In this document: positions 32,601 through 44,013 of the stretch, piece after piece
Layout of the letters: each line of letters opens with the position of its first letter
How positions within the stretch are numbered: position 1 is the first letter of the stretch
DNA from: Macrostomum hystrix
Taxonomy: Eukaryota; Platyhelminthes; Macrostomidae
DNA length: 64,000 bases
Reading direction: 5' to 3'
NCBI GenBank assembly: GCA_950097015.1
Contig: CATNEN010000041.1
Span: 3,436,501 to 3,500,500 of the forward strand
The notes under the pieces: generated by a model
Database searches by the model: none
Told to the model about the DNA's origin: nothing
The model's input: the letters and a program-made list of their open reading frames with translations, nothing else
Program-made: the position numbers and the translations under genes

Positions 32601-35600
32601 CTATTTATCGTCGACTCGCTAAATTTCATAGCCCTGAGTTACCAGATCAGCAGGATTTTCTATGCAAAAAAGCAGGACGGAAAAGAAGACAAGCGGCAAG
32701 GCAGGCTTTGCGAAGCTTGGACTTCGATAGCGATTCGAGTGACAGCGAGTCCTACCACACTGCTGAGAGCGATGGAGAGGAAGAGGATGTTGACGTGGCT
32801 GGCGATCAGCAGCAAGAAGACGCGCAGGAATTGCCGCCTGCGCAGTGGATTCCAGTAACACCTGAAACTGATGGTCGATCTTCTCTGACTCCGTAGTTCT
32901 CGGGAGTGAACGGTGGACAAACAAGAGGGCAGAACAAGGGGCCCAGAAGTTTCATGAGAAGCACGGAGATGGCGAATTACCATACGGACATGGAAGCCAT
33001 GCACTTTGCAGGAGATGAAGAAGGTTATTGGCATCATCCTGTGTACTGGTGTGGTTCAGAAGCCGCAGCAAACATACTATTGATCAACTGACATCTTTTA
33101 CTTCCATCCGGTGTTTCACAGCTTGTCGATGCTCCCTCGCGCACATCATCAGCAGGTCATGCGATGACTGCGTTGGTACGACTGCTTGGCGTTTGATGCT
33201 GATGATCACTATGTAAGATCAGGCCATTTCTTGAACTTGTGCAAACGATTAGCAAGAATAGTTACTTGCCTGGGTAATGCATCGCCATTGATGAGGCTCA
33301 GCTGCTCTACAAGGGGCGGCTTCTATTGAATCAGTTCAACAAGAAAGCAAAGTTCGGCCTTGAAGAAGCGTCCATGGGATACATGTGGAATTTAATCGTC
33401 TACTCGACTGCCATCGCCAACAATCAATTCGACTATGATGTGCCGCAGCTACCAGTGATTGCAGCCACGTAATGTTTATTTTTATTTGGCGGAGAATAGG
33501 TTAAGTGCCGCGCGTTCCAAAAGATAGAGGTTTATTGGCCGGCGCGAGTACATGAGATTAAGCCCTATGCACACTGCCCCGGCCCAGCGCAAGTGCTAGT
33601 CAAGGTTGGGGTGGCCGCCCTAGCACCACGCAGGGCGCTGGAGAGAGCGGCCGCCACAAAAAAATATTTGTAAATCCAATTATTATTTTTTGGCTGGTGA
33701 CCTGCTGGTTGATACGTCCGCGGCGGCGGCGGTGGTGCAGCTGCGGCAGTTTCGGGCTCATTGTCCTTCAGCGGTTGACGAGCATCCCGGCGAGGGCGGC
33801 CCTCGGGGCCGCAGCGGTGGAACCGGTACTGCTTCGCAGGAGTCCAGCACCGCAGGCTTCAGCCGATCTATCGCCACGTGATCGTGCCGCGTTCCCAAAT
33901 TGAGCAGAAAAGTTTAGGTGTTGCGCTCAAGCACCTTGAATGGGCCGAAATACGGTCTTTGCAGCTACGGGCGGTGGCCATCACAGCGGATGAAAACGTG
34001 CGTGCAAGCGTCCAGTGCGTCGGGCACGGAGGCTGCAACGCGGCCGTGTCGTGAGGTCGGAGGCGGTCGGAATGATTGCACAGCACCGCGAAGCCGGGCT
34101 AGGAACTGGTCGTAGGAGCCTGTCGCGGGCGTCGCCTGAAGGCACTCGTCCGGCACGGTCAGCGGCGCGCCGTAAACCAGCTCTGCAGAGGAGGCGCCAA
34201 TGTCCTCCTTGGGGGCTGTCCTGATGCCCAGCAGTGCCCAGGGAAGCTCGTCGGCCCAAGCTGGTCCAGTCAGACGCGCAATCAGGGATGCCTTGAGCTG
34301 GCGATGAAAACGCTCCACAAGCGCATTTGACTGCGGATGAAAGGCCGTTGTGTGATGGAGCTGCATGCCAAGCAGCTTGGAAACGCTGGTCCACAGTTCT
34401 GAGGTGAACTGGGAGCCGCGGTCGGACGTGATGTCGCTGGGGACACCGAAGCGGGCGATCCAGCCGGCGATGAAAACAGATGCGCAGGAAGCGGCAGAGG
34501 TGTCGAACATTGGAAATGCCTCCGGCCAGCGGGAGAAACGGTCGACTGCTGTCAGCAAATAGGTGTAACCGCGAGACGGCGGCAACGGACCGACCAGATC
34601 AACGTGGACATGGGCAAAACGGCTGTTAGGCACCGGGATGCTAGACGGTGGAGCGATCACATGCCGCTGTACTTTGGCCGTCTGGCAGGCGATGCAGCTG
34701 CGTGCCCACTGGCCGAAGTCCCTGTTGAGTCCGGGCCACACGAACTTCTCGGACACAAGGCGCCGTGTGCTGCGGACCGACGGGTGCGCCAGGCTGTGGA
34801 TGGCGTCGAAGACGGCACGGCGGAAGTCGGCGGGCACCAGCTGTCGTGGACGGCCGGTCACGGTGTCGCAGAGAACCTCCAGGGCGGGGCCCAGCACCAC
34901 TCGCTCTAGCCTGAGACCGGTGTCCGCAAGCGCAGGGTCATCGAAAGTCTGAGCACGCGCTAGGGCCTCATAGTCGATACCAGGAAGCAGCGGCTGCACG
35001 GAGGCAACGGTGCAGCGGGACAGTGCGTCGGCCACCGGATTGTCTTTGCCCGCTACGTGCCGGATGTCAGTGGTGAAATCCGAGACATATGCGAGGTGCC
35101 GCTGGTGACTTGCCGACCACCGGTCCGACAGCTTGGCCATGGCCGCCACTTGGGGCTTATGGTCGGTGTAGGCGGTGAAAAAACGGCCTTCCAAAAAGTA
35201 GCGAAAGTGCCTAGTGGCGAGATAGAGAGTGAGCGACTCACGGTCGAAAGCGCTGTACTTTCGTTACAGCGTGGCGGGCCGGGTGGGTGCTTGCGGGCGT
35301 CGGCCCCTGAGACCGGAAAAATGCTCACCTCTGCGCCAGTGTCGACCAGGAAACGCCGGCCGGTGGCCACGTCGGGGATGAGCAGGAGACTGTTGCTGCC
35401 AGCCGTCGAGGCATTCACTGACGGCCGGCCGGTCCATTTCCGGAGTACTAGCAGGGCTGTTCACAACGCCGGGCCTTGGAGCCGAACTTGCGGTGGAAAA
35501 AAACAGACCGGACCGCCTACCTCTCTGGGCTGGTGCTTCTGTGGCTGGGCCCGGGCTGGACCGGCGGCCGTGGCCTGCCGAGCTGCGGCGGCAACTACTG

Positions 35601-38600
35601 GCTGGTCGTGCGCCAGCGAGGCGGCTGCCAAGGGCTGGGCGCGGCTTGCCCAGAGCCCGTCCGCGAGCTGCGCGACCACCCGCGGGTCTTTAAAATCGGC
35701 GGAGACCAGTGCCATACGGATGTCGGCTGGCAGTTGCTGGCGGAACAGCTCCTCGAAGAGCATGCATGGCCGATGGTCGCCTAGCAGTGCCAGCATCTCG
35801 TCCATGAGTTCGGACGGGTGGCGGTCACCAAGGCCGGCCAGGTTGAGCAGCCGGCTGGCCCGCTGCTGCTGTGTCAGGCCGAAAGTGCCAAGAAGCCGGT
35901 CCTTGAGCACGCCGTACTTGTTTTCCGTGGGCGGATTCTCCAGCGCGTCCAGCAGACGCTCGGCCGACTGCTGATCGAGCGCTGCTACGAGGTGGCAGTA
36001 CTTGGTTTCGTCCTGCGAAATGCCTCGGAGAGTGAGTTGTGCCTCCGCCTGGATAAACCCTAACCCTAACCATGACCCAGAACGTGGGCAGCTTGAGTGC
36101 TACTGCAGACTCATTCATCTCAAACTATCGGTTTGAGAGTCGGGCTCACCAATTTGGCAATTGCAGCCACGTACTCGTAATTTTTATTTGGCGGAGAAAA
36201 AGATAGTGATTTATAGGCCGGCGCGTGTACATGAGCTTATGTACATAAGCACACTGCCCCGGCCCAGCGCAAGTGCTAGTCAAGGTTGGGGTGGCTGCCC
36301 TAGCACCACGCAGGGCGCTGGAGAGAGCGGCCGCCACAAAAAGATATTTTTAAATCCACTTCTTGTTTTTTATTTCTTCTGTTTTTTCTTTTACTTCTCC
36401 ATTTAAAGGGTTAAATTTAAAAGATCGAAATAAAAAACTAGAAGTCAGTACCCACTATAAAGAATAAAAAATGTAATAGTTTTTCAACCCGCAATTACCT
36501 GTTCCATGGCTACCCCATTTCCAGCTGATCTTACTTCAGCTTTTTACCCAGCCGATTCCTGACTTTGCAGGAGTTCCACCACCACCGCCGGAGTTCGCGC
36601 CGGTGCCAATCCCACTGGGCTTTGAAGCTGCACAAACAGGGGCAGCTTACTGGGTGGCTGCAGGCAGCCACCAAATGGACGGCTACTACACGAGCGACAC
36701 CGCCAATACCGCAGCCCGATACCCGCCAGCCTGGGAGAGGCAGAGGCAGCTTCAGCAGTTCGCCTCCGGAAGGCAGCTAAGCAGCGAGTGCTTGCCACTG
36801 CATCACAATTCGTCCTTTGACCCTGGATATCAGACCTACCCCTACTCGGCGGGATCCTCTCAGCTACTTTCATCTACAGCGTATTACCAGTCTCAGAATC
36901 ATTTGCAGCCACCACAGCAGCAGCCGCAGCAGTCACAACCGCAACAGTCGCAGCAGCTAACTCTTGCTTTGGGCAACGATTGCGCGGGTGGTGGAAGTTG
37001 CTTCCTGCGTGGCGGTAGCAGCTCTGGAGTGTGGGGATCCTGCCGGAGCCACAGGGGCCAGGCGGCCCGGTTTAGCCTGCATGAGTTTCGGCCGTGCCCA
37101 TCAGATCGCAGCGCCAGGTCACTCGGCCCTGGACACCCAGCGGGCATCGACGGCGTGCTGCGGGTTCACATCGTTGCTGGCACCGGCCTGCACGCACCGG
37201 TGGTAGCCCTACGAGACCTCTACTGCCTGCTGGAGCTGGACTCCGTTCGTATGGCGCGCTCTCTCATCCGCACCAGCACTGACTGCTTCCACTGGGACGA
37301 GCAATTCGACCTGTTTGCTTCTGGCGCCCGTGGACTTGGTTTCCTATTGTACCAGTGGGATCCCAGCAACAAGCACCGACTCTGCTTTCACGGCAGCGTC
37401 AACCTCGTCAGTCTCGCCGCTTCGTTTCGGCAGCGCTGTATCCGCTCGGAACGAATCGCCCTCGGCATGGAGCCCAAGGGCTGTTTGTACTTCGAGGTGA
37501 CCTGCTTCTCTATCGCAGAGGTCATGTGCCGCACGCAGTCTCCCCGGACGCAATCTTCTAACTTCGGCGTGCCTATCGACGTCCTAGTGCGTCGAGAAAA
37601 GTCCGGCCAGCAGGTACCACTGCTGGTGCAGAAGTGCATCGAAGAGATAGAACGGCGCGGTCTGGACATTCCTGGCATCTACCGGCTGTGCGGCTCAAAC
37701 CGAAGTAAGATGAGCCTTCGAGAGGCCTTCGAGCGACGGCCTGGCAAGGTGGACCTCTCGGCTGACAAGGTGCCCGACATTCATGCTGTCACAGGTGTGT
37801 GGAGTTAGTTATCTTTTGTGTTCCTTGTCACTTACAATTATTTTGTGGAGATTGTGGTGAAGAGCTTAGCTTTAGTAAAGTAATAAACTGAAATTCAGCC
37901 TTCTAAATTTATTTTTCTTGACGCGTTTCTGCCGACTTAGATTAGATCATTTTGTGCTCCCAGCTCTGAGAAGACAAAGGAGTCAAAGACTGACTGGCGC
38001 AGCACCGACAACCTCCTCCTCAACGAAGAAGGGTCGATTTCCAGCAATATATCTGAACTTAAAAGAAACAATTCCAGGAATTTAATGAAGTTAAAACATT
38101 TTTCGCTATGAGAGAGCAGGTTGTTCTGAGTCAGGCCGCGACGGAAATCAAAACTACTCCCCGCGAAACAGGGGGGGTGGGTGCCAACGTACATGAACTC
38201 ATCACATAGCAAGCACGCTGGGCACTAACACCGGTTTGTGCGCGCTGCAGAAACCATCTAATTTCAAACGATGTATATGTCCACAACTGAACGAAGCCGT
38301 AGAGGTTTAGTTCCGCAAAAACGCTCAGTCAGTGAAGAGCACACGTTCGATGCTGCAGCCACGGCCCATCCGGTGAGGTTGCCATCCTGAGACCTAACGG
38401 CACGTGCCATTTGGCCTGGAATTTGATTCTTCGCAAGAGCCGACCTTGTTAGCTATATGTTTTGCTTATCTAAAAATATTTCCTATCTTTCCTCCTAATT
38501 ACCATTAAAGTATAATAAGCGATTATACTATCTTTGTTTATCCATTTTACCCATCTGTTTCTCGATCAATTTCTGTACCTAAGCTCTTACTTATGAGGAA

Positions 38601-41535
38601 TCCGAAGGCTCTGATTCAAGGAATTCTTGACTTCTAAGCGAAAGAAGTGCTAGATGTTGTCTTTGCTCTAATTAAACTCCAGCCCCACTCTTCGATCGCA
38701 GGCATCCTGAAGGATTTTGTTCGTGAGTTGCCAGAGCCGCTGTTCACTAACGCTCTTTACCGCATGCTGCTAGACGCTTTGGCAGTGGAAATCCCTGGAG
38801 ACCCGCGCGGTGGCGCCAAGCTCATGCTCAGCATCCTGGACTGCCTGCCGCCTGTCAATCAAGTGAGTGGTACGAGTAGCCGGGGTTCAAACCGCACCAC
38901 TAGTGTTTGCTCTGTCTAAGGGAATACGAATGTTAGGATTTTCTTGGCATCGATTGAACGGTAGTGGGTCAGTTGTATGGCTTGATCTTGGATGCACTGG
39001 TAAGGATATATGCTATAAATCATGCTTAATCCTAAGCTATGTTTATTCTAAATCCTCTACAACGTCTAATGATGAATCTGGGAATAAATTAGTGAGGTTC
39101 GCGTGGATTTTTTCCGCTCTTTAATGCTGAGTTTCTTATACCAAGTTTCTCTGCCAGGAGAAAGTCACGCAGGTATATTAATGAGAATCTGTCCTTTCCA
39201 CGCACCACAGCAAATGACGCAGTAATTATTGCCGCTTAATCGAAAGCGTCACATTTAGATAGATCCCGGGAAGCACTTTTTTACAAAGGTTTTGCTTAAA
39301 AGCAACAGGAGTGCGTTGGGTGGTTGACTCTGCGGACTGCCGCAAGCTGAACAACCTCTCGAGAGGGAAATGTTAGCCGGAGAGCAGCGGAAGAGCCGGT
39401 CAGAGGCGGTCCCGCATGAGCGCCAGAGCCTCCTTTCGTGACCAGCGAGTTCGCGGGCATTCTCCTTCATATTGATGAGGCCCACAGGAGCCAGAGAGGG
39501 CGAGTTGAGAGGACAGCGGCATTCAACTCTATGCCATGAGATCGATACTGCGGGAAATCATTAGATGCCTGTCTGCCCTCCGTTCAGCCCCACCTCCCCA
39601 ACTTCACAACCGGGGCTTCCATCTCGCGTAGGGAATCTAAGCGTGAGGCCTGGCAAGGCGACACAGCAGAGACAGCTCTTCGGTGCAGCTAAAAAATCCT
39701 GGTGTTTCAAAGGCAGCTTTGAGGCTGTGGAGGCAGTTAAGGCACTTCAAGAAACTGAAGCAGCTGAGGGAGCTTAAGCAGCTGAGGGAGCTTAAGCAGC
39801 TGAGGGAACTGAAGCAGCTTAAGCAGCTGAGGGAGCTTAAGCAGCTGAGGGAACTGAAGCAGCTTAAGCAGCTGAGGGAGCTTAAGCAGCTGAGGGAGCT
39901 GAAGCAGCTTAAGCAGCTGAGGGAGCTTAAGCAGCTGAGGGAGCTGAAGCAGCTTAAGCAGTTGTGGGAGCTGAAGCAGCTTAAGCAGTTGAGGGAGCTG
40001 AAGCAGCTTAAGCAGTTGAGGGAGCTGAAGCAGCTTAAGCAGCTGGGGAGTTGAGAGAGCTTGAGCAGCTGAGCTTTGAATGTATTTCTTGACCGATTAA
40101 CTATTACCGAAATCGTTTTCTTTTAACATTAATTTCGTAGCCATTCAGACTTCATTTTACTGATCTTAATTCTGCAAGCAACATTTTTTTAGTCTCACTA
40201 CTTCTATTAAATAAGTACGTGGCTAAAGTGTTGTACAAATTTTTCCTATTGAATGCCGAGAGCAGAATCGAATAATTATGCGATATTTGTTTTGCTAACT
40301 CGATTCCCATGCCATAAACATCTTTCCGTCCCATTTTGATGGACTGAGTTCACACCTCGATTCCGAGACTGTCAAGGGGCTCGGATAATTAAATACCAGT
40401 CCTTCTGCGCCCGCCAATTTGCTCCAAGAAACCCTCAGTGGTAACAGCTGGCCTTCGATTTGCATTTTCGGCCTTGAAATTTGCATTTGCATTATTGGGT
40501 TACCACTGGCAACCGCCTGGCATTTGCATTTCTATTCCCCTGCCATTGAGCGTGTTCCCAAGTGTGAAATTGTGTGAGTGAAATGATGACCCGTCTCGAG
40601 GCTGCTGAGAGAGAAGCAATGTAGCAGCCCATCACCGAGAAAAAGTTAGATGATCATATTTAGCGACGTAACAGTGGTTGCAGCAGACTTCTAATCACTG
40701 CAAAGCTCAAAGTCCATTAGAGTTCTCGTCAATATGTGATAGCGGATTCGTAGAGTCGCAGCCACATGTTCAGTGATAACGAAACTTCTTTTTACTGGCT
40801 ACTGTACACATAAACCAATGACCCACTCGACACAGGAGACCCTTGTAGCAATTCTCGACCACCTAAAGCGGGTGGCGCTGCGATCAGACGCGAACAAGAT
40901 GACGTTGGATCAGCTGGCAGCCTGCTTGGGCCCACTGCTGCTCTTCCCGTCCCCTGACTCGGCTCGATTAATGGAAGCCAGCTTTCTACAGCTGAGCAGA
41001 ATGTCGCACGTGCTGCAGTACATCCTGGACATTTGGGTGCAGAGCGACAGTAAGTTACTTCTTACATCTCTTTCGAAACATTTACTGTACACCATGGGGC
41101 GTTTCAGTATCCTGAAATTTCATCATTCGATTCACTTGCGGGTGTAATTAGTTGGCTGCGCCTCACCCGATTAGCATAGTTCTGTGCTCTGTTTTACGTT
41201 CTCTATATCCTTTTGGTCTGAGTTATATTTTCTGTGGCCTCAACTGCAAGCATCTATTTGAGTTTCAGCCTCAATTTCAGCCTAATCTGCGCTTGGCTAT
41301 TTTTGCTTGCCACCAAAGTGGAAGCACAACCAAGTCGAGTATAGCAACTTCGAAGCTAATGTCATTTCTCGCATCGCCCTCAGCCCCACCGCAGCCTAGA
41401 CGAGGGTCGGGTGCCAGCCGTAGGTCTAACAGTTCTGCAGTGGCTGTTTCCGCCCACCGGAGGGCTCGCTCTGCTGGATCCCGTTCTCATAGCAACGATC
41501 GACGCAGTTACCATGGCGACACGGATCGAGTTTAG
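29625..41535 (+). CDS. SYD-1/SYDE-like C2 and RhoGAP domain protein
   Basis: Exons 29625-30032, 36571-37794, 38702-38862, 40836-41049 and 41384-41535 join in frame for about 718 aa. Order: a Ser/Gln-rich N-terminus with a Q run, a proline- and glutamine-rich linker, a C2 domain (about 325-440; IDGVLRVHIVAGTGLHAP, WDEQFDLFASG, LLYQWDPSNKHRLCFHG), then a RhoGAP domain (about 466-665; FGVPIDVLVRREKSG, LDIPGIYRLCGSNRSK, LKDFVRELPEPLF, LDHLKRVALRSDANKMTLDQ). It ends in a Ser/Arg-rich tail finishing DTDRV. The arginine finger in GIYRL is present, so GAP activity is plausible. In animals this family organises presynaptic assembly and cytoskeletal signalling. The first exon here has no ATG: a TGA lies just upstream at 29618, so an earlier exon (a PDZ domain in nematode SYD-1) is missing from the model. 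The last acceptor (GCCCTCAG|CC, 41383) was chosen to keep phase. Confidence 0.88.
30210..30574 (+). mobile_element. tRNA-headed SINE, copy 2, with 13-bp target duplication
   Basis: Same family as 5571 and 60849: box A-like GTGGCAGAGCGGTTAACGCG, box B-like AGTTCGATTCC, shared body, and an ATTATTATTA tail. TATGCCTCATGTG occurs on both sides (30197-30209 and 30575-30587), showing insertion by target-primed reverse transcription. It lies in the first syd-1-like intron. Confidence 0.93.
30588..32639. other. Intronic sequence of the syd-1-like gene without recognised elements
   Basis: Includes a purine-rich stretch at 31060-31420 and an interstitial telomere-type repeat (AACCCTAACCCTAA) at 31750-31763. 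No coding motif was found on either strand. Confidence 0.5.
32640..33474 (+). pseudogene. piggyBac-like transposase relic
   Basis: The frame at 32708-32896 is the acidic Ser/Asp/Glu-rich N-terminus common in piggyBac/PGBD transposases (DFDSDSSDSESYHTAESDGE). After a TAG and frame changes, later segments match the DDE core: HPVFHSLSMLPRAHHQQVMR, CLAFDADDHYV, RPFLELVQTISKNSYLPG, then (after an in-frame TAA near 33276) IAIDEAQLLYKGRLLLNQFN and KKAKFG. The IDE...KGR wording is the signature around the second catalytic Asp of this family. Coding similarity ends at 33474, exactly where the gypsy LTR starts, so the relic is truncated there. No terminal inverted repeats were found. Confidence 0.75.
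33458..33690 (-). repeat. 3' LTR of the RT-deleted gypsy element
   Basis: Shares with 36160-36368 ATTGCAGCCACGTA, CCCCGGCCCAGCGCAAGTGC, GGGCGCTGGAGAGAGCGGCC and the following AAATATTT/AAATCCA stretch. The core 33460-33658 reads TGTGG...GCTGCA on the minus strand. The outer limits are approximate. Confidence 0.8.
33691..36118 (-). pseudogene. gag-protease-RNase H-integrase pseudogene of the RT-deleted gypsy element
   Basis: Gag starts MNESAVALKLPTFW at 36118 and is disrupted by a telomere-type insertion, then continues in another frame (DRLLGTFGLTQQQRASRLLN, MDEMLALLGDHRPCMLFEEL). The protease begins near 35375 with LVDTGAEVSIFPVSG. The frame then passes straight into RNase H (HFRYFLEGRFFTAYTDHKPQ), which proves loss of the RT. 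A long intact frame (35194-33965) covers the RNase H end, the integrase zinc finger (HSLAHPSVRSTRR...CIACQ) and the catalytic core with D, D and E (HVDLVGPLPPS, TSDRGSQFTSE, HPQSNALVERFHRQ). It ends with an SH3-like tail (PYFGPFKVLERNT), where one codon is now a stop. Confidence 0.85.
36056..36071. repeat. Interstitial telomere-type repeat inside gag
   Basis: AAACCCTAACCCTAACC on the plus strand, i.e. (TTAGGG)n on the element's coding strand, lies within the gag frame between the TFWV segment and the QAEAQLTL-like segment. A short stretch of gag sequence seems to be replaced. Confidence 0.7.
36160..36368 (-). repeat. 5' LTR of the RT-deleted gypsy element
   Basis: Partner of 33458-33690. It is shorter inside because of small deletions near 36195, with near-identical GC-rich core. 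It ends directly beside a primer-binding-site-like TGGTGAGCCCGAC on the minus strand. Confidence 0.8.
37795..38701. other. Second intron of the syd-1-like gene
   Basis: No recognised element. A 91-codon minus-strand frame at 37937-38212 has no motif I can place. Confidence 0.5.
39762..40047 (+). repeat. Minisatellite of CTTAAGCAGCTGAGGGAG units in an intron
   Basis: Alternating 18-nt (CTTAAGCAGCTGAGGGAG) and 9-nt (CTGAAGCAG) units repeat over about 285 bp. All units are multiples of 3, so one frame stays open and would read as an LKQLREL heptad-like array. It lies in the third syd-1-like intron, with no splice sites or start that would make it an exon. Confidence 0.9.
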
Positions 41536-43544
41536 CCGCCTGTCAGACGAAACATCATGCTAATCCCATTGCTTATCTTACGCATAATCCGCTGCCTGAT
41601 TGGCATATAGTATTTTATTCCTGGATAATCACTGCACCTGAGACCTACTATTCCTCTTGCAACATTGTCCTTTATATTCCCTAGAACAGGCCGACTGCCA
41701 AAGGCATCTCCTACCTACAGCGCTATCATAGCCCCTTACATATGCCTGCACGAATTTTTTTATGAACTGAGAAATTCACTAGCTCGTGGTGTCATTTACT
41801 CTTCTGTTGAATTAGATAGATAAAGTTTATTAGCTTATAATTTTTAAAGCTATAAATAACAAGCTTTTATTAGACCTATTTAATTAGGTGGCGTTTCATA
41901 TCGTATCCAATTCTCCGTGAAAATGCGCTGAAAACTTTAAAGCGCGCAGGAACATCTGTCTTCATTCTTCTTGGTTCTGTGCACTCAAATAGAACGAACC
42001 AGTCAAGTCACCTAACAGCAAGTATGATTTACTCACTTTCAAGTTTCGAACTTACGAATGTGTGGAATAACGGCTGGAATCGAGTGCCATTTTTCTGCTT
42101 CGGCAAATCGTCCTAAAATGAGAACGTGCTTTTATGAGCTTGGACGGAGAATACCATGCGAATTGTGTCTCGAGGGTAACTAGAGTAGACAGGTAAATAT
42201 AAATATGTGTTGTTTTAACTAGGAGCCATCTTTGATGTATTGGAACATAAAATATCATTAAATAAGTAGATACCACATGCAGCTCCCTTGTCGTATCTCA
42301 AAAGTTTACTGCGGACAAATAATTGACCCATAGGAAGCTATTTCTGCGTTCTTCTCTGTGCTGCTGGCCCAGCTCTTGCGCCAAAGATATGTGAAGAATA
42401 ACGAGCAGATTTTTTCAGATTTCATTTTTCCTTTTTCATCGCAAATCCACCTCGCTCTAGTTATTTTTATGTCAAGTGCCCCCCAACACGTCATTTTAGT
42501 CTACGTGCAGTCTCGGATGCACCCGTCATTCATGATTCCACGCTTGCGCACCCCCTGCCGCGTAGCCTCTTTTATGGAATTGTATTCACTGTGACTGAAC
42601 ACCCTGCCTAGCAAATAGCTCATGTGTTATCTCCAATATTTTCTATAGTGAGCAGAGAAAGTGCTTAAGCAAATAAAAAAAGCATTTTGCCTTAGACAAT
42701 TTGTTGTTTGCACAATGGCTCAGCTAGACGAATCAAGCATGTAGAGAAACTTATTACTTTTTAATTTACTAAAATTTGTCGAATCAAATGACATTCGTGA
42801 CATTTTGTTCTACTGCACTGTACTGTACTACTGTACTGTACTGTACTGTACTGTACTGTACTGTACTGTACTACTGTACTGTACTACTACTAATTCTGCA
42901 GGCTCAGAGTGAGTGCATGCTTAGAAGTCCTGCTTGGGGGCACAAGAAAATGTTCGATCAAGCGTCTCTTATCCCAGATAAAAACAAGAATTCATTGTGC
43001 TTTAACAGTTAACAGTTTGTTGTTTAAGAGTTCAAGAAATGTGCATCGTAAGCATTCAACGCGTCATGCTGTTTAAAGAATGGAAGAATTTAAGTTACAA
43101 TGAAAGGCGTTCAAGCAAACGTATAATCGTAAGTTGATAAGATGCATTTTTGTGATTTAACTTTTCATAGTAAAAATTATAACAGTTTGGTTCGCATGTA
43201 TGTAGACAGCGCTTCTGCAAATAAGAAGGGCCGGAAAGTGTTTGAGAAGTAAGAATAAGTTCAGAGTTAATCTAGCTAAGGTAGTGAATGTCTTAGCTAG
43301 ACAGTTAAGCCAGTTAAGTTAAGTTAAGTTAAGACAGTTAAGACAGTTACAGCTAAATGGCTGTAGCTAAAAATTACAGGTAAAAATTGACTTTTCATAG
43401 CGACTTGGGCTGGTGGCTCAAAGACGGGTGGTCGCGCGAGTACATTTTGCCATGAAAAAATACTATGGTGAAAGTTACACAAAAAGCAATTATCTAGTTT
43501 AGTCAAGCCAATCATAACAACGAGTATAAAAAATCCTTCTCCAA
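41536..43544. other. Intergenic region after the syd-1-like gene
   Basis: AT-rich, with no gene that can be supported. It contains the (TACTG)n microsatellite at 42811-42892 and short (GTTAA)n / (CAGTTAAGA)n runs near 43305-43350. Confidence 0.55.
42811..42892. repeat. (TACTG)n pentanucleotide microsatellite
   Basis: About 80 bp of TACTG repeats with occasional TAC interruptions. Confidence 0.95.
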
Positions 43545-44013
43545 TGAAGCCGGTGATGCTGCACAGGGCCTGGTTCTGCACTGCATGCAGGCGTGGTCAG
43601 CCAGGACGACCGGGGCTCACGCACTGGCCGTAAATTCGCTCTGTAGTGTCTAGAAGCGTCTCCTTGTTGCTGCTCCATGACTAGTAGGTTCCCTCCAGGG
43701 CGAGGAGAACTTTTAAGCGGGACGTTAACTTTTCTACTGCGAGCTGTGCGTGCTTATTAAAGGTCGAATTCGGGTCCAGTGTAGCACCCAGGATCTGGGG
43801 TTGTTGCGAGTGCCGGAATTGCCGGGCCGTGAATCTGAACCGCTCGCTACGTATAAATAGAATTAACGCTTGCTCCGGCGTGACGAACGAAACACACTTT
43901 AGTGGTGTATTTGTCCTCTCCGAATACAGAGAAATGCGACAGGTACCATTCGGTTTCTTACAACTCGCTGCTGTCGATGAACTTCCGGAAAATGCTTTTT
44001 TTCCTTCTAACAC
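43545..44013 (-). pseudogene. Non-LTR retrotransposon (Jockey/CR1-like) RT C-terminal fragment
   Basis: On the minus strand the frame carries ILGATLDPNSTFNKHAQLAV, LTSRLKVLLALEGTY, then, past a stop, SNKETLLDTTERIYGQC and HAVQNQALCSITGF. This is the thumb/C-terminal end of Jockey- or CR1-type reverse transcriptases (LGVTLD...LTFNKH, ...LQNRALRIITG). Two in-frame stops occur. The catalytic YADD part is not seen, so it is a 5'-truncated dead copy. Confidence 0.75.

Larger units (their letters stand above)
33458..36368 (-). mobile_element. gypsy-like LTR retrotransposon with its reverse transcriptase deleted
   Basis: Two direct repeats of about 200 bp (33458-33690 and 36160-36368) bracket a minus-strand element. 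Next to the 5' LTR is TGGTGAGCCCGAC (primer-binding-site-like). Then come gag, an aspartic protease start (LVDTGAEVSIFP), and directly RNase H and integrase. The whole RT domain is missing, so the copy is non-autonomous. A telomere-type repeat interrupts gag at 36056-36071. It sits in the first syd-1-like intron, antisense to the gene. Confidence 0.85.

Noticed and set aside
37937-38212. 91-codon minus-strand frame in a syd-1-like intron
   Set aside because: No recognisable domain and no splice sites; likely chance.
39683-40054. Leucine/lysine-rich repeat protein of about 120 aa
   Set aside because: It arises from a minisatellite whose units are multiples of 3, inside a RhoGAP gene intron. 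There is no start context or splice signal.
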